From: Phocaeicola plebeius DSM 17135 | GTDB taxonomy: Bacteria > Bacteroidota > Bacteroidia > Bacteroidales > Bacteroidaceae | Length of the DNA stretch: 64,000 nt | Assembly: GCF_000187895.1 (NCBI RefSeq) | Contig: NZ_DS990118.1 | Coordinates: 62,001 to 126,000 of the forward strand | Direction of reading: 5' to 3' | Shown: positions 1 through 8,805 of the stretch, piece after piece | How positions within the stretch are numbered: position 1 is the first letter of the stretch | Layout of the letters: each line of letters starts with the position of its first letter | Notes under the pieces: generated by a model | What the model was told of the DNA's origin: nothing | Seen by the model: the letters and a program-made list of their open reading frames with translations, nothing else | Database searches by the model: none | Position numbers and translations under genes: made by a program

Positions 1-1
1 G

Positions 2-1234
2 GGTAATCAAAAACCCTGTATTGCAGGGAATGATACATCCATGTATGCCGTACGTATTTTCAATTCCGATTACTTCACAATTCAAAACCTTGAAATCAGT
101 AATACAGGTAAAGAACGAAAAGCCGGACGTACTGGATTAAAAGTAGAATGCACGAATTATGGTATTTCTCATAATATCAGAATAAACAACCTTACCATAC
201 GTGATGTCAATGGTTCTCTTGTCAAAGAAGAGGGAGGAGGAAGTGGTATTCTGATTGTAAACGGAGGAGACAGTATTCGCTCACGCTTTGATAGTCTGAC
301 CATAGAAAATTGTCACATTTTAAGATGTGAACGCAATGCCATGATTTGGAGCGGTTATTACGACCGTAAAAACTGGTATCCGAATAAACATACCATCGTA
401 AGAAACAATGTGATTGAAAAAGTACCTGGTGACGGCATTGTCCCCATAGGTTGTGACAGTACACTGATTGAGTATAATCTCATGTGCGATTCACCCGACA
501 TTCTTCCTATGACAGAGGCAGCAGCAGGTATCTGGCCTTGGAGTTGTGACAATACCATCATACAATATAATGAAGTATGGGGACATAAAGCACCATGGGA
601 TGCACAAGGATTCGATTCCGACTACAATTGCCAGAATACCCTTATACAATACAATTACAGTCACGACAATTACGGAGGAATGGTACTTATATGCAACAGT
701 GGAAATGCAGGAGATTATAGCTGCGGAAACATCGGAAGTATTGTTCGATATAATATCAGTATAGGAGACGGTATACGCCCGAAAGAAACACGTCAAGGTA
801 TGTTTTCTCCCAGTATCCACATTGCTGGTCCCGTAAAGCAAACATTAGTCGAACGTAATATCATCCACGCTAACCTTAAACCTTCTGATATAGTAGACCG
901 TACGATGATCACCTCTGACTCTTGGGATGGATATGCAGACAGTACTTGCTTCCGTCAAAATATCTATTATGCAGCAGAACCCAGCCGTTTTGATTTTACA
1001 TCTTCTACCCGAAATGCTTTCGAAGAAAACATCTACATCGGGCAGTTTAAAAATCTACCGGAAAGCCCGAAAAACAAGAAAGCCGAAAACTTCTATACAG
1101 AAAAAGTGCTGAAAGAATCTGCTGACGGCTATAAAGGGCTACATTGCCTGATGGATTCTATAAAAGTAAAAGAGCATACACTTCATTACATAAAGCCAGA
1201 AGCCATCAAGGCATTTTTCCAAAGTATATTCTAA
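2..1234 (+). CDS. Right-handed beta-helix repeat protein, 5' end outside window
   Basis: The frame is open from the first bases of the window (…G-N-Q-K-P-C-I-A-G-N-D-T-S before the first ATG at 41), so the true start and any signal peptide lie upstream. The visible part, about 410 residues, is a succession of short strands with repeated N-x-I-x-x-N and Y-N turns (for example 'IIQYNEVWG', 'LIQYNYSHDNYGG', 'LVERNIIHANL'), the pattern of pectate-lyase-like parallel beta-helices (NosD/Pel superfamily). Such proteins in Bacteroidota are usually secreted or lipid-anchored and act on, or bind, polysaccharides. No catalytic residues can be assigned, so the substrate is unknown. It ends just before a strong bidirectional hairpin at 1256-1302. 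Confidence 0.8.
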   Translation, partial: GNQKPCIAGNDTSMYAVRIFNSDYFTIQNLEISNTGKERKAGRTGLKVECTNYGISHNIRINNLTIRDVNGSLVKEEGGGSGILIVNGGDSIRSRFDSLTIENCHILRCERNAMIWSGYYDRKNWYPNKHTIVRNNVIEKVPGDGIVPIGCDSTLIEYNLMCDSPDILPMTEAAAGIWPWSCDNTIIQYNEVWGHKAPWDAQGFDSDYNCQNTLIQYNYSHDNYGGMVLICNSGNAGDYSCGNIGSIVRYNISIGDGIRPKETRQGMFSPSIHIAGPVKQTLVERNIIHANLKPSDIVDRTMITSDSWDGYADSTCFRQNIYYAAEPSRFDFTSSTRNAFEENIYIGQFKNLPESPKNKKAENFYTEKVLKESADGYKGLHCLMDSIKVKEHTLHYIKPEAIKAFFQSIF

Positions 1235-1255
1235 CAAAAGAAATTCTTATACAAA

Positions 1256-1302
1256 AAATCCCCTCACTCTTTTTTCTATAATCAGGGAGAGTGAGGGGAT
1301 TT
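1256..1302. terminator. Bidirectional intrinsic terminator
   Basis: A perfect 15-bp stem (1256-1270 with 1288-1302, starting AAATCCCCTCACTCT) sits between the convergent beta-helix gene and the threonine dehydrogenase gene. A- and T-rich flanks allow it to work in both directions. Confidence 0.85.
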
Positions 1303-1331
1303 CAATTATATAGCATCAAATCTGTTAACAA

Positions 1332-2285
1332 TTAACGCCCAAAACGTTCTTTCAGTTTCGCAAGCATGTCTTGAGTCATGGCATCCAAATCATATTCCGG
1401 TTTCCAACCCCATTCTTCACGGGCACATGTATCATCCAATGAATTTGGCCAAGACTCTGCAATAGCCTGACGCAATGGATCTACCTGATACTGCATTTCA
1501 AATTCCGGAAGATATTTACGGATATTCTGATAGATTGTATTTGGTTCAAAACTCATAGAAGCGATGTTGAATGAATTACGATGAACCAACTTAGACGGAT
1601 CTGCTTCCATAATTTCTACCGCTGCACGCAAGGCATCCGGCATATACATCATATCCATATAAGTACCCTCAGCAATCGGGCAGACAAATTTTTCACCTTT
1701 AGCTGCAGAATAATAAATATCAACAGCATAGTCTGTAGTACCACCACCCGGAGGAGTCACATACGAAATCAATCCCGGGAAACGAACAGAACGGGTATCC
1801 ACACCAAAACGAGTGAAATAATAGTCACTCAACAATTCTCCAGAAACCTTAGTGACACCATACATTGTTTTAGGACGCTGTACTGTATCCTGAGGAGTTT
1901 TGTCTTTAGGAGTACCAGGTCCAAACGAACCGATAGAACTCGGAGTAAATACTGCACACTGCTTTTCACGAGCGACTTCAAGCGTATTGAACAATCCCCC
2001 AAGCCCAATTTTCCAAGCTAACTGAGGCTTGTTTTCTGCTACAGCTGAAAGCAATGCAGCCAAATTATAAATTGTATCTACTTGATATTGACTTACCGCA
2101 TCAGCAATTTGTTGCGGATTCGTAATATCAACAATAGCTGAAGGACCAGATTCTTTCAATTCTCCTTTAGGCTCAGCACCAGGAATATAACCAGCCACTA
2201 CATTACCTGAATAATTTCTTCTCAAAAGCATCGTGAGCTCCGAACCAATCTGTCCAGTAGCTCCAATTATTAAAATGTTTTTCAT
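1332..2285 (-). CDS. NAD-dependent L-threonine 3-dehydrogenase, SDR/epimerase type
   Basis: This 317-residue extended short-chain dehydrogenase carries the N-terminal NAD-binding motif G-A-T-G-Q-I-G (residues 8-14) and the catalytic Y142-x3-K146 pair ('MYGVTKVSGE'). It resembles the UDP-galactose-epimerase-like L-threonine dehydrogenases known from Flavobacterium and Cupriavidus, not the zinc-dependent E. coli Tdh. The assignment rests largely on the neighbour: the divergent gene starting 130 bp away is kbl, which uses the product 2-amino-3-oxobutyrate. Together they would convert threonine to glycine and acetyl-CoA in the cytoplasm. A TATATTTG box lies on the minus strand at 2313-2320. A generic sugar-nucleotide epimerase is the alternative, but the context argues against it. 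Confidence 0.85.
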   Translation of the reverse strand: MKNILIIGATGQIGSELTMLLRRNYSGNVVAGYIPGAEPKGELKESGPSAIVDITNPQQIADAVSQYQVDTIYNLAALLSAVAENKPQLAWKIGLGGLFNTLEVAREKQCAVFTPSSIGSFGPGTPKDKTPQDTVQRPKTMYGVTKVSGELLSDYYFTRFGVDTRSVRFPGLISYVTPPGGGTTDYAVDIYYSAAKGEKFVCPIAEGTYMDMMYMPDALRAAVEIMEADPSKLVHRNSFNIASMSFEPNTIYQNIRKYLPEFEMQYQVDPLRQAIAESWPNSLDDTCAREEWGWKPEYDLDAMTQDMLAKLKERFGR

Positions 2286-2415
2286 TAACGAGCTAGATTT
2301 TTAAATTCGGAGCAAATATACAAAAGTTCTTATAAATGAAATAAAAATATGCGAGCTCTTTTTTTCTAAATAAAAAAATTGCATCTTTGCATAAGCAAAA
2401 CCTTAATATCAATAT

Positions 2416-3606
2416 ATGTATACAAACTTTAGAGATTTCCTTAAAAAGGAACTTGCCGACATAGAAGCAGCCGGCTTATATAAGAAAGAACGTGTAATAA
2501 CCACTCCACAGCGTGCAGACATCAAAGTCAACGCAGGAGAGGAAGTGCTTAATTTCTGTGCCAACAACTATTTAGGTTTGTCGGACAACACACGCCTGAT
2601 TGAGGCAGCCAAAAAAGCCATGGACACTCATGGTTATGGTATGTCGTCCGTACGCTTCATTTGTGGAACACAAGACCTTCACAAACAACTGGAAGCTGCC
2701 ATTTCTGATTATTTCCATACAGAAGACACTATCTTGTATGCTGCATGCTTTGATGCAAATGGTGGTTTGTTTGAACCTCTCTTCACAGAAGAAGATGCCA
2801 TTATTTCAGATGCCTTGAACCATGCATCCATTATTGATGGTGTACGTTTGTGTAAAGCTAAACGTTATCGCTACGCCAATGCTGATATGGCAGATTTGGA
2901 ACGTTGTCTTCAGGAAGCACAAGCACAGCGTCATCGTATCATTGCCACTGACGGCGTATTCTCTATGGATGGAAATGTGGCTCCAATGGACAAAATCTGC
3001 GAACTGGCAGAAAAATACAATGCACTCGTAATGGTAGACGAATCACACTCTGCTGGAGTGGTAGGTCCTACAGGACACGGAGTAGCTGAACAATTTGGTG
3101 TATACGATAAGATTGACATCTTTACAGGTACATTAGGAAAAGCTTTTGGTGGAGCCATGGGTGGATTTACCACTGGCAAGAAAGAAATTATCGATATGCT
3201 GCGCCAGCGCTCTCGTCCTTACTTGTTCTCTAACTCCGTAGCACCAGCTATCGTAGGAGCAAGTTTGGAAATGTTCCGCATGCTCAAAGAAAGCAATGCC
3301 TTGCATGACAAACTGATGAGCAATGTCAACTATTTCCGCGACAAGATGATTGCTGCCGGATTCGATATCAAACCTACACAGAGTGCTATCTGCGCTGTCA
3401 TGTTGTATGATGCCAAACTGTCACAGGATTTTGCTGCCCGCATGCAAGAGGAAGGTATTTATGTAACCGGATTCTACTATCCAGTAGTGCCGAAAGGCCA
3501 GGCGCGTATTCGCGTACAGCTTTCTGCCGGTCATGAACAATGTCATCTGGACAAGGCAATTCAGGCTTTCATCAAGGTAGGAAAAGAACTAAATGTCATT
3601 AAATAA
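2416..3606 (+). CDS. kbl: Glycine C-acetyltransferase (2-amino-3-ketobutyrate CoA ligase)
   Basis: A 396-residue fold-type I PLP enzyme of the alpha-oxoamine synthase family. The PLP lysine is K242 in 'GTLGKAFGG'; D208 and H211 lie in 'VMVDESHSAG', and H136 in 'LNHASIIDG' corresponds to the ring-stacking histidine. The length and the 'FCANNYLGLS' N-terminal signature fit Kbl better than BioF or serine palmitoyltransferase, and the divergent threonine dehydrogenase gene supports this. Kbl cleaves 2-amino-3-oxobutyrate with CoA to glycine and acetyl-CoA. A near-consensus box (CATCTTTG) lies at 2382-2389. The gene ends with its own strong terminator. Confidence 0.93.
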   Translation: MYTNFRDFLKKELADIEAAGLYKKERVITTPQRADIKVNAGEEVLNFCANNYLGLSDNTRLIEAAKKAMDTHGYGMSSVRFICGTQDLHKQLEAAISDYFHTEDTILYAACFDANGGLFEPLFTEEDAIISDALNHASIIDGVRLCKAKRYRYANADMADLERCLQEAQAQRHRIIATDGVFSMDGNVAPMDKICELAEKYNALVMVDESHSAGVVGPTGHGVAEQFGVYDKIDIFTGTLGKAFGGAMGGFTTGKKEIIDMLRQRSRPYLFSNSVAPAIVGASLEMFRMLKESNALHDKLMSNVNYFRDKMIAAGFDIKPTQSAICAVMLYDAKLSQDFAARMQEEGIYVTGFYYPVVPKGQARIRVQLSAGHEQCHLDKAIQAFIKVGKELNVIK

Positions 3607-3632
3607 ACTACTATTATAAAAATCACACAACG

Positions 3633-3680
3633 AAAGGCTGTCCTTCCACATCCATTAAGAGGGACAGCCTTTCCTTTATA
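3633..3680 (+). terminator. Intrinsic terminator after kbl
   Basis: An 11-bp perfect stem (AAAGGCTGTCC 3633-3643, GGACAGCCTTT 3662-3672) is followed by a T-rich run. It lies between convergent kbl and the helicase gene and may serve both. Confidence 0.85.
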
Positions 3681-3724
3681 TATGCCCATTAAAATATCAT
3701 CATCCTGTATATCCAACCCTATAA

Positions 3725-5146
3725 TTATTTTTCTGTCTGCTCTTCCGGCCAGTTCACCAGATACAATAACTCCGTTGCACGGGTAAATGCGGTATACAGC
3801 CAGCGGAAATAATCGGGTGAAAGCATTTCTTCCGCCATATAGCCTTGATCAAGAAAAACTCTTTTCCATTGTCCACCTTGCGCCTTATGACATGTAACAG
3901 CATACGCATATTTTACCTGCAACGCATTGTAATAAGGGTCCTCCTTCATTTTTTTCATACGTTCCCGCTTGGTCGGTAAGTCGGCATAATCTTCTAATAC
4001 AGCATAGAACAGACGGTCATTTTCTTCTTTCGACAATGAAGGCTGGTCCGAATGAAGGGTATCCAATAAAATCTTTACTTCCAGTTCAATCCCGTCATAA
4101 TCAGGAAAAGCAAGTACAACATCTGCAAAGCGAAAACCATACATTTCCCGTACACGGCGTACACGACGTACCACTGCCACATCACCATTCGCAATAAAAT
4201 CAAGTTCCTTGCAGTCTGTCCCCCAGAAATAATTATTTTTGGCAACCATCAGCATATCTCCCGTATTCAGTTCATCTTCCCTATACAATACCGTATTTCT
4301 TATACCTTTATTATATAGAGAAGCACGTTTGTTGGAACGACAGATAACAATAGTTTCATCCAACCCCACATGACCATAACATTCATCAATGGCTTCAATC
4401 AGTTCACTTCCAGGAAGGATACGTACATCAGAATAGTTCTTACAACTGATTTTAGGATATTCAAAGAAATCCTCATTTACTATCCTTTCACGCAAAGCCG
4501 TCGCATTTGACAAGATACCGGAACCTTCGGTTTGTCGTACCACTTTTGTAAGCACACACTCTGTTACCTCCAGTCCATAGCCCTGCAATGCCGATACAGA
4601 CAGCGCCGGACTCTCTTCCTCCCCTATCGGCGGAAGCTGTGCTGTATCTCCAATCAACATCAACCGACACCCCAATCCATTGTATACATATTGCACGAGA
4701 TCATCCAATAAACGTCCGCTCCCAAAATGCCCCCCTGAAAGTCCTTCATTCGCAATCATAGAAGCCTCATCTACAATGAACAATGTATTTCGATGTAGAT
4801 TCTGATTAGCCACAAAATTATCTGTCTCATTCGAAAAGACTTTCTGGCGATATATTTTCTTGTGAATCGTATAAGCCGGATGTCCCGCATACCCGGAAAA
4901 AACTTTGGCTGCCCTTCCTGTAGGAGCCAACAAAATCACTTTTCGTTGCAATGAATCAAGCGTACGAACCAATGCAGATATCAATGTAGTCTTACCCGTG
5001 CCGGCATAACCTTTCATCAGAAATACACTGTCAGCAGAAGGCGAAAACAGGAATTCAGCAAAACTTTTCACCGCATTTTCCTGCTCTTCTGTTGGTTTAT
5101 AAGGAAAATTTCGCTTAATTTGTTGCGATAAATCATTATTTAACAT
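3725..5146 (-). CDS. RecD-like superfamily 1 DNA helicase
   Basis: A 473-residue ATP-dependent helicase. Walker A 'GYAGTGKTT' is at residues 46-54, motif Ia follows ('LLAPTGRAAKVF'), Walker B is 'FIVDEAS' (D126, E127), and 'LIGDTAQLPP' is motif III. The C-terminal UvrD-like domain ends in 'AVTCHKAQGGQW' (motif V) and 'YTAFTRA' (motif VI). This matches the compact RecD/Dda-type helicases common in Bacteroidota; there are no RecB or RecC genes nearby and no N-terminal extension like that of RecD2, so it probably acts alone in 5'-3' unwinding during repair or recombination. It is monocistronic and is transcribed away from the divergent gene at 5241. Confidence 0.88.
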   Translation of the reverse strand: MLNNDLSQQIKRNFPYKPTEEQENAVKSFAEFLFSPSADSVFLMKGYAGTGKTTLISALVRTLDSLQRKVILLAPTGRAAKVFSGYAGHPAYTIHKKIYRQKVFSNETDNFVANQNLHRNTLFIVDEASMIANEGLSGGHFGSGRLLDDLVQYVYNGLGCRLMLIGDTAQLPPIGEEESPALSVSALQGYGLEVTECVLTKVVRQTEGSGILSNATALRERIVNEDFFEYPKISCKNYSDVRILPGSELIEAIDECYGHVGLDETIVICRSNKRASLYNKGIRNTVLYREDELNTGDMLMVAKNNYFWGTDCKELDFIANGDVAVVRRVRRVREMYGFRFADVVLAFPDYDGIELEVKILLDTLHSDQPSLSKEENDRLFYAVLEDYADLPTKRERMKKMKEDPYYNALQVKYAYAVTCHKAQGGQWKRVFLDQGYMAEEMLSPDYFRWLYTAFTRATELLYLVNWPEEQTEK

Positions 5147-5173
5147 AATGCCAGTATAAAAAGTTTACGTAAG

Positions 5174-5206
5174 ATTGACGTGGTTCAACTAATTTACTTA
5201 TTTTTG
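5174..5206 (+). promoter_or_regulatory. Bacteroides-type promoter for the 5241 gene
   Basis: A -33-like ATTG at 5174-5177 and a perfect -7 box TATTTTTG at 5199-5206, separated by 21 bp, match the TTTG / TAnnTTTG pattern. The start codon follows 34 bp after the -7 box. Confidence 0.65.
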
Positions 5207-5240
5207 CGCTACGAATATAAACTAAAAAAACAATATTATC

Positions 5241-5927
5241 ATGAAAACAGTTCTTAATCTTGTGTTAGCCGCCTGCGTTATCTGCTTGGTATATATATGC
5301 TATGGCAGTATTATGGGCCCTATCAACTTTGACAATGCGAAAAAAACCAGAGAAAAAGCAATTATTGCCCGCCTGATTGACATCCGTAAGGCTCAGCAGG
5401 AATATCGTACCGTTCATAACGGTGCTTATACAGCAAACTTCGACAGTCTGATTACTTTCGTAAAGACTGCTAAACTTCCTTTCATCATGAAAGTAGGTTC
5501 ATTGACAGATGATCAGTTGAACAACGGTATGACTGAAAAGAAGGCTATGGACTTGATTAACAAGGCTAAGAAAACTGGAAACTGGAGCGAAGTTGAAAAA
5601 GAAGGCTTACAGAACTTCCGTCGTGATACAATGTGGGTAGCTGTAATGGATACTATCTTTGCTAAAGGATTTAATCCGGACTCTTTGGCATACGTTCCTT
5701 ACGGCAACGGAGCTAAATTTGAAATGGCTATCCGTCAGGATACTACAAAATCTGGTGCTCCTCTGAACTTGTTCCAGGCACAGGTTGCATACGATGTATA
5801 TTTGGGTGACTTGAACAGCCAGGAATTGATCAACTTGAAAGACATGCAGTCAAAATTGGGTAAATATTGCGGTTTGAGAGTTGGTGACATCGAACAGCCG
5901 AACAACAATGCAGGAAACTGGGAATAA
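5241..5927 (+). CDS. Conserved membrane-anchored protein with pilin-like N-terminal region
   Basis: A 228-residue protein of no family I can name. Residues about 5-28 form one hydrophobic helix, directly followed by an amphipathic stretch ('DNAKKTREKAIIARLIDIRK') and then 'AQQEYRTVHNGAYTANFDSL'. That order (hydrophobic helix, long charged helix, Q-x-x-Y-x-x-x-x-G-x-Y-x-x-x-x-x-x-L) resembles type IV pilins and type II secretion pseudopilins, but the prepilin peptidase cleavage motif (G followed by F-x-x-x-E) is absent. It is the first gene of an apparent operon: the DUF3822 gene begins 5 bp after its stop, and rsmD follows. Codons are rich in the T-ending forms typical of well-expressed genes. 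The function is unknown. Confidence 0.8.
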   Translation: MKTVLNLVLAACVICLVYICYGSIMGPINFDNAKKTREKAIIARLIDIRKAQQEYRTVHNGAYTANFDSLITFVKTAKLPFIMKVGSLTDDQLNNGMTEKKAMDLINKAKKTGNWSEVEKEGLQNFRRDTMWVAVMDTIFAKGFNPDSLAYVPYGNGAKFEMAIRQDTTKSGAPLNLFQAQVAYDVYLGDLNSQELINLKDMQSKLGKYCGLRVGDIEQPNNNAGNWE

Positions 5928-5931
5928 TCCT

Positions 5932-6756
5932 ATGGCCCAACCTATTGATTTTAATAAATCAGAACAGTATATATTATCCATCCGTCTGAGTACGGATGGA
6001 TTTTCTTTTTCTATCTATCACCCTCAGCAATCAGAGGAAGTCTACTTCAGTTCCTCACCAGTCAATACGCAGCGCTCAATGGCTGCCAATGTAAAAGCCT
6101 ATTTGACAGAGACAGAAGAACTGAAGCATCGTTTCAAGCAGGTTAATATTCTTATTCATACTTCACGTTATACCACACTTCCGCTGGAATTGTATGAGGA
6201 CGAACAGACTGACCTTCTGTTCTATCAGAACCTGCCCCCACAAAATAACGAAGTCGTACTTTGTAATATTTTAGGAAAGAGCAACCTTGTTATTCTTTTT
6301 GGACTGGACAAGCTCACCCATCTGTTCCTGACAGAGCATTTTCCCAATGCTCGTTTGTTTGCATCCGTCAGTCCAATTACCGAATACCTCGCACATAAGG
6401 TAAAACCGAGTGAATGCCGTAAATTATTTGCCATCTTCCATCCCGAAAGTGTAGAAGTGATAGCCTTCGAAAAAGAAAAACTACTGCTACTGAACACTTA
6501 CCCCATTTCCGGTCTGAATGATTCATGCTATTATCTGTTGAACATCTGGCAGCAGGCTGGCTACAATCAAGAAGATGACCAGTTATACATTTGCGGGAGC
6601 AATCGAGTTCCACAATGGGAAGAATTACCATTGCGACTAAAAAAATACATACGAAAACTATTCATCATTAATCCTCAGATGGAATTCAACGACTCAGCAA
6701 TGAGCCGTATCAAGGATATTCCATTTGATATGCTATCTTTAATCTCATGCGAGTAA
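5932..6756 (+). CDS. DUF3822 family protein
   Basis: A 274-residue cytoplasmic protein matching the DUF3822 family that in Bacteroidota typically precedes rsmD. I chose the ATG at 5932, 5 bp after the upstream stop, over an in-frame TTG at 5881 that would overlap the previous gene. It starts with 'SEQYILSIRLSTDGFSFSIY', a strand-turn-strand pattern seen at the start of actin/PilM-like ATPase folds. I regard that fold assignment as tentative because no clear nucleotide-binding motif is visible. It overlaps rsmD by 10 bp, so translation is probably coupled. The role is unknown. Confidence 0.85.
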   Translation: MAQPIDFNKSEQYILSIRLSTDGFSFSIYHPQQSEEVYFSSSPVNTQRSMAANVKAYLTETEELKHRFKQVNILIHTSRYTTLPLELYEDEQTDLLFYQNLPPQNNEVVLCNILGKSNLVILFGLDKLTHLFLTEHFPNARLFASVSPITEYLAHKVKPSECRKLFAIFHPESVEVIAFEKEKLLLLNTYPISGLNDSCYYLLNIWQQAGYNQEDDQLYICGSNRVPQWEELPLRLKKYIRKLFIINPQMEFNDSAMSRIKDIPFDMLSLISCE

Positions 6757-7313
6757 TAAGCGGAATATACAAACGGAGACGTTTTGACGTCCCCCATACA
6801 TTTAAGGCACGTCCTACAACAGACTTTGCCAAAGAAAACTTGTTCAATGTGCTCAACAACTATATTGACTTTGAAGATGGAATAACAGCACTTGATTTGT
6901 TTGCCGGAACAGGCAGTATCAGTATAGAACTCGTGTCAAGAGGGTGTGATCAGGTCATTTCAGTAGAAAAAGACCCACAGCACCATGCATTCATCAGCAA
7001 AGTCATGCGTGAAGTCAAAACAGACAAGTGCATCCCTTTAAGAGCCGATGTTTTTAAATACATCGAAAAATGCGGACTACAATTCGATTTTATCTTTGCT
7101 GACCCTCCGTATGCCCTAAAAGAGTTGGCAAGTATACCCGACCTGATATTTCAGTACAACCTGCTCAAGCCGGAAGGTATTTTCGTTCTGGAGCATGGAA
7201 AAGACCTCAACTTTGAGAATCATCCCTGCTTCTTCGAACACCGTCACTACGGAAGCGTCAATTTTTCCTTCTTCAGAGTAAAGGAGCAAGAAGACGCACA
7301 ACCGATTCAGTAA
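6747..7313 (+). CDS. rsmD: 16S rRNA (guanine(966)-N(2))-methyltransferase RsmD
   Basis: A 188-residue class I SAM methyltransferase. 'RVISGIYKRRR' at the N-terminus is the typical RsmD opening, the SAM-binding motif is 'LDLFAGTGSIS' (residues 49-59), and the N-methyltransferase catalytic motif DPPY is at residues 119-122. RsmD methylates G966 of 16S rRNA in the assembling 30S subunit. The gene overlaps the end of the DUF3822 gene by 10 bp, and its 3' end overlaps the convergent cardiolipin synthase gene by 41 bp. Confidence 0.93.
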   Translation: MRVISGIYKRRRFDVPHTFKARPTTDFAKENLFNVLNNYIDFEDGITALDLFAGTGSISIELVSRGCDQVISVEKDPQHHAFISKVMREVKTDKCIPLRADVFKYIEKCGLQFDFIFADPPYALKELASIPDLIFQYNLLKPEGIFVLEHGKDLNFENHPCFFEHRHYGSVNFSFFRVKEQEDAQPIQ

Positions 7314-8706
7314 TCTTATTTTTCCAAGAACGTTTTTCCCAAATCCTGGCTGACAACAGAAAACAATCCTTCTGATCGGCCAGGAATATTTCTTTTAAAG
7401 TCATGGCCGTTTCCTTGTCATAAAAAAAGGCATTGGCCTCGAAGTTATGCTCAAAACTTCGAAAATCCATATTCGTAGAGCCCACCGTAGACAATTCGTC
7501 ATCACACACCATCAACTTAGAATGCAGGAATCCTTTTTTGTAGAGGTAAATTTTCACCCCTGCCTTCATCATCTCCGAAAGATAAGATAGCGAACCTTTA
7601 TGAATAAGCCAGGTATCCCCTCTTTTAGGAAGCATAAGTCGCACATCAACCCCTGCCAATGCAGCTGTCTGCAAAGCGGTCATCACTTCCTCGTTCGGCA
7701 AAAAATAAGGAGTCTGCACATAAAAATATCTCCGGGCAGAACAGATAGCCATCATCAGTCCTTGCATAATATCCCTCCACTCACCTACCGGATCGGAAGT
7801 CACAATTTGTCCCAGCACACCTCCCTTCACCGAAATCGGAGGAAAATATTCTGCTGAAGTGAGCAAAGTACGGTCAATAGCATACCAGTCAGTAAGGAAT
7901 GCAGTCTGCAATCCATATACGACCTTACCTTCCAGCCTGACATGCGTATCTCTCCAATTCCCTTTTCCTAGTCCTTTCACATAGCGTTCAGCTAAATTCA
8001 TTCCACCAATAAAACCCACACAACCATCTATGACCACAATCTTCCGATGATTGCGATAATTCACTTTACTGGTAAATCTTGGGAAACGGACTTTCAGGAA
8101 CGAAAGAACTTCTATGCCTTCACAAAGCATTTGTTCATAAAAATCAAGAGGCACTTTCCAGCATCCCACATCGTCATACAGTACCCGTATCTTCACCCCG
8201 TCACGAGCCCGGTCAATCAAGGCGTCCCTAACCAACCGACCTACTGCATCATCCTCAAAAATATAAAACTCCAGATGGATGTGATGACGAGCCCTGTAAA
8301 TATCTTTCAACAATTCCGACAACATGGAAACAGCATCCGTATAAACTGTAACTTTATTTCCGGAGAAAGGCAGCGCATTATTTACGCGTGAAAAAAAATC
8401 CATCAAACGCTGTTTGCCATGTTCTGCCATTACGGACGGTTGTTCCTGATAAGCCGCCATAGGGCGCTTGCTCAAGCGAGCATAGCCTTTCCGGCTGATA
8501 AGGCGTTCCTTACGTGTACTACGCCCAAAAAACAAGTACAGAATCCATCCGGCTACAGGAAGAAAAAAGAGAACCAGAATCCAGGCCATAGTCTTTACCG
8601 GACTACGATTGTCAAGAATCACGACAAAGATAGTTGTCAGTATCACCGCAAAATAAAGAAAGTAGATTACGGCTACAAAGATGCTATTCCAAACTGCTAC
8701 GTCCAT
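7273..8706 (-). CDS. cls: Cardiolipin synthase, phospholipase D family
   Basis: A 477-residue inner-membrane enzyme. Two N-terminal membrane helices (about residues 9-31 and 39-60) are followed by two PLD-type HKD motifs: H220-R-K222…D227 in 'NHRKIVVIDG', and H395-S-K397…D402 in 'LHSKLMVCDD'. Length and layout match bacterial ClsA, which condenses two phosphatidylglycerols into cardiolipin and glycerol. It is preceded by a perfect Bacteroides promoter (8726-8756). The last 41 bp overlap the 3' end of rsmD on the opposite strand. Confidence 0.92.
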   Translation of the reverse strand: MDVAVWNSIFVAVIYFLYFAVILTTIFVVILDNRSPVKTMAWILVLFFLPVAGWILYLFFGRSTRKERLISRKGYARLSKRPMAAYQEQPSVMAEHGKQRLMDFFSRVNNALPFSGNKVTVYTDAVSMLSELLKDIYRARHHIHLEFYIFEDDAVGRLVRDALIDRARDGVKIRVLYDDVGCWKVPLDFYEQMLCEGIEVLSFLKVRFPRFTSKVNYRNHRKIVVIDGCVGFIGGMNLAERYVKGLGKGNWRDTHVRLEGKVVYGLQTAFLTDWYAIDRTLLTSAEYFPPISVKGGVLGQIVTSDPVGEWRDIMQGLMMAICSARRYFYVQTPYFLPNEEVMTALQTAALAGVDVRLMLPKRGDTWLIHKGSLSYLSEMMKAGVKIYLYKKGFLHSKLMVCDDELSTVGSTNMDFRSFEHNFEANAFFYDKETAMTLKEIFLADQKDCFLLSARIWEKRSWKNKITESVVRLLAPLL

Positions 8707-8725
8707 CTTACGACTTCGTTTTCAA

Positions 8726-8756
8726 CAAAATTACGAGTAATCTGGAAAAAGGCAAA
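8726..8756 (-). promoter_or_regulatory. Bacteroides-type promoter of cls
   Basis: On the minus strand TTTG (8756-8753) and TAATTTTG (8733-8726) are separated by 19 bp, an exact match to the TTTG / TAnnTTTG consensus. The cls start codon lies about 20 bp downstream. Confidence 0.75.
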
Positions 8757-8792
8757 AAAAATACCGCAAAAGTGGAATTGACTTTTGCGGTA
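8754..8792 (-). terminator. Intrinsic terminator of the 8806-11691 gene
   Basis: A perfect 12-bp stem (TACCGCAAAAGT 8762-8773 with 8781-8792) is followed on the minus strand by eight T (8761-8754). It ends the barrel protein gene and abuts the cls promoter; the -33 box of cls lies at the end of the T-run. Confidence 0.88.
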
Positions 8793-8805
8793 TATGCGTT
8801 CAACC

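Noticed and set aside
1581..2021. 146-codon open frame opposite the threonine dehydrogenase gene
   Set aside because: It is antisense to a convincing dehydrogenase, has no recognisable protein features and no promoter.
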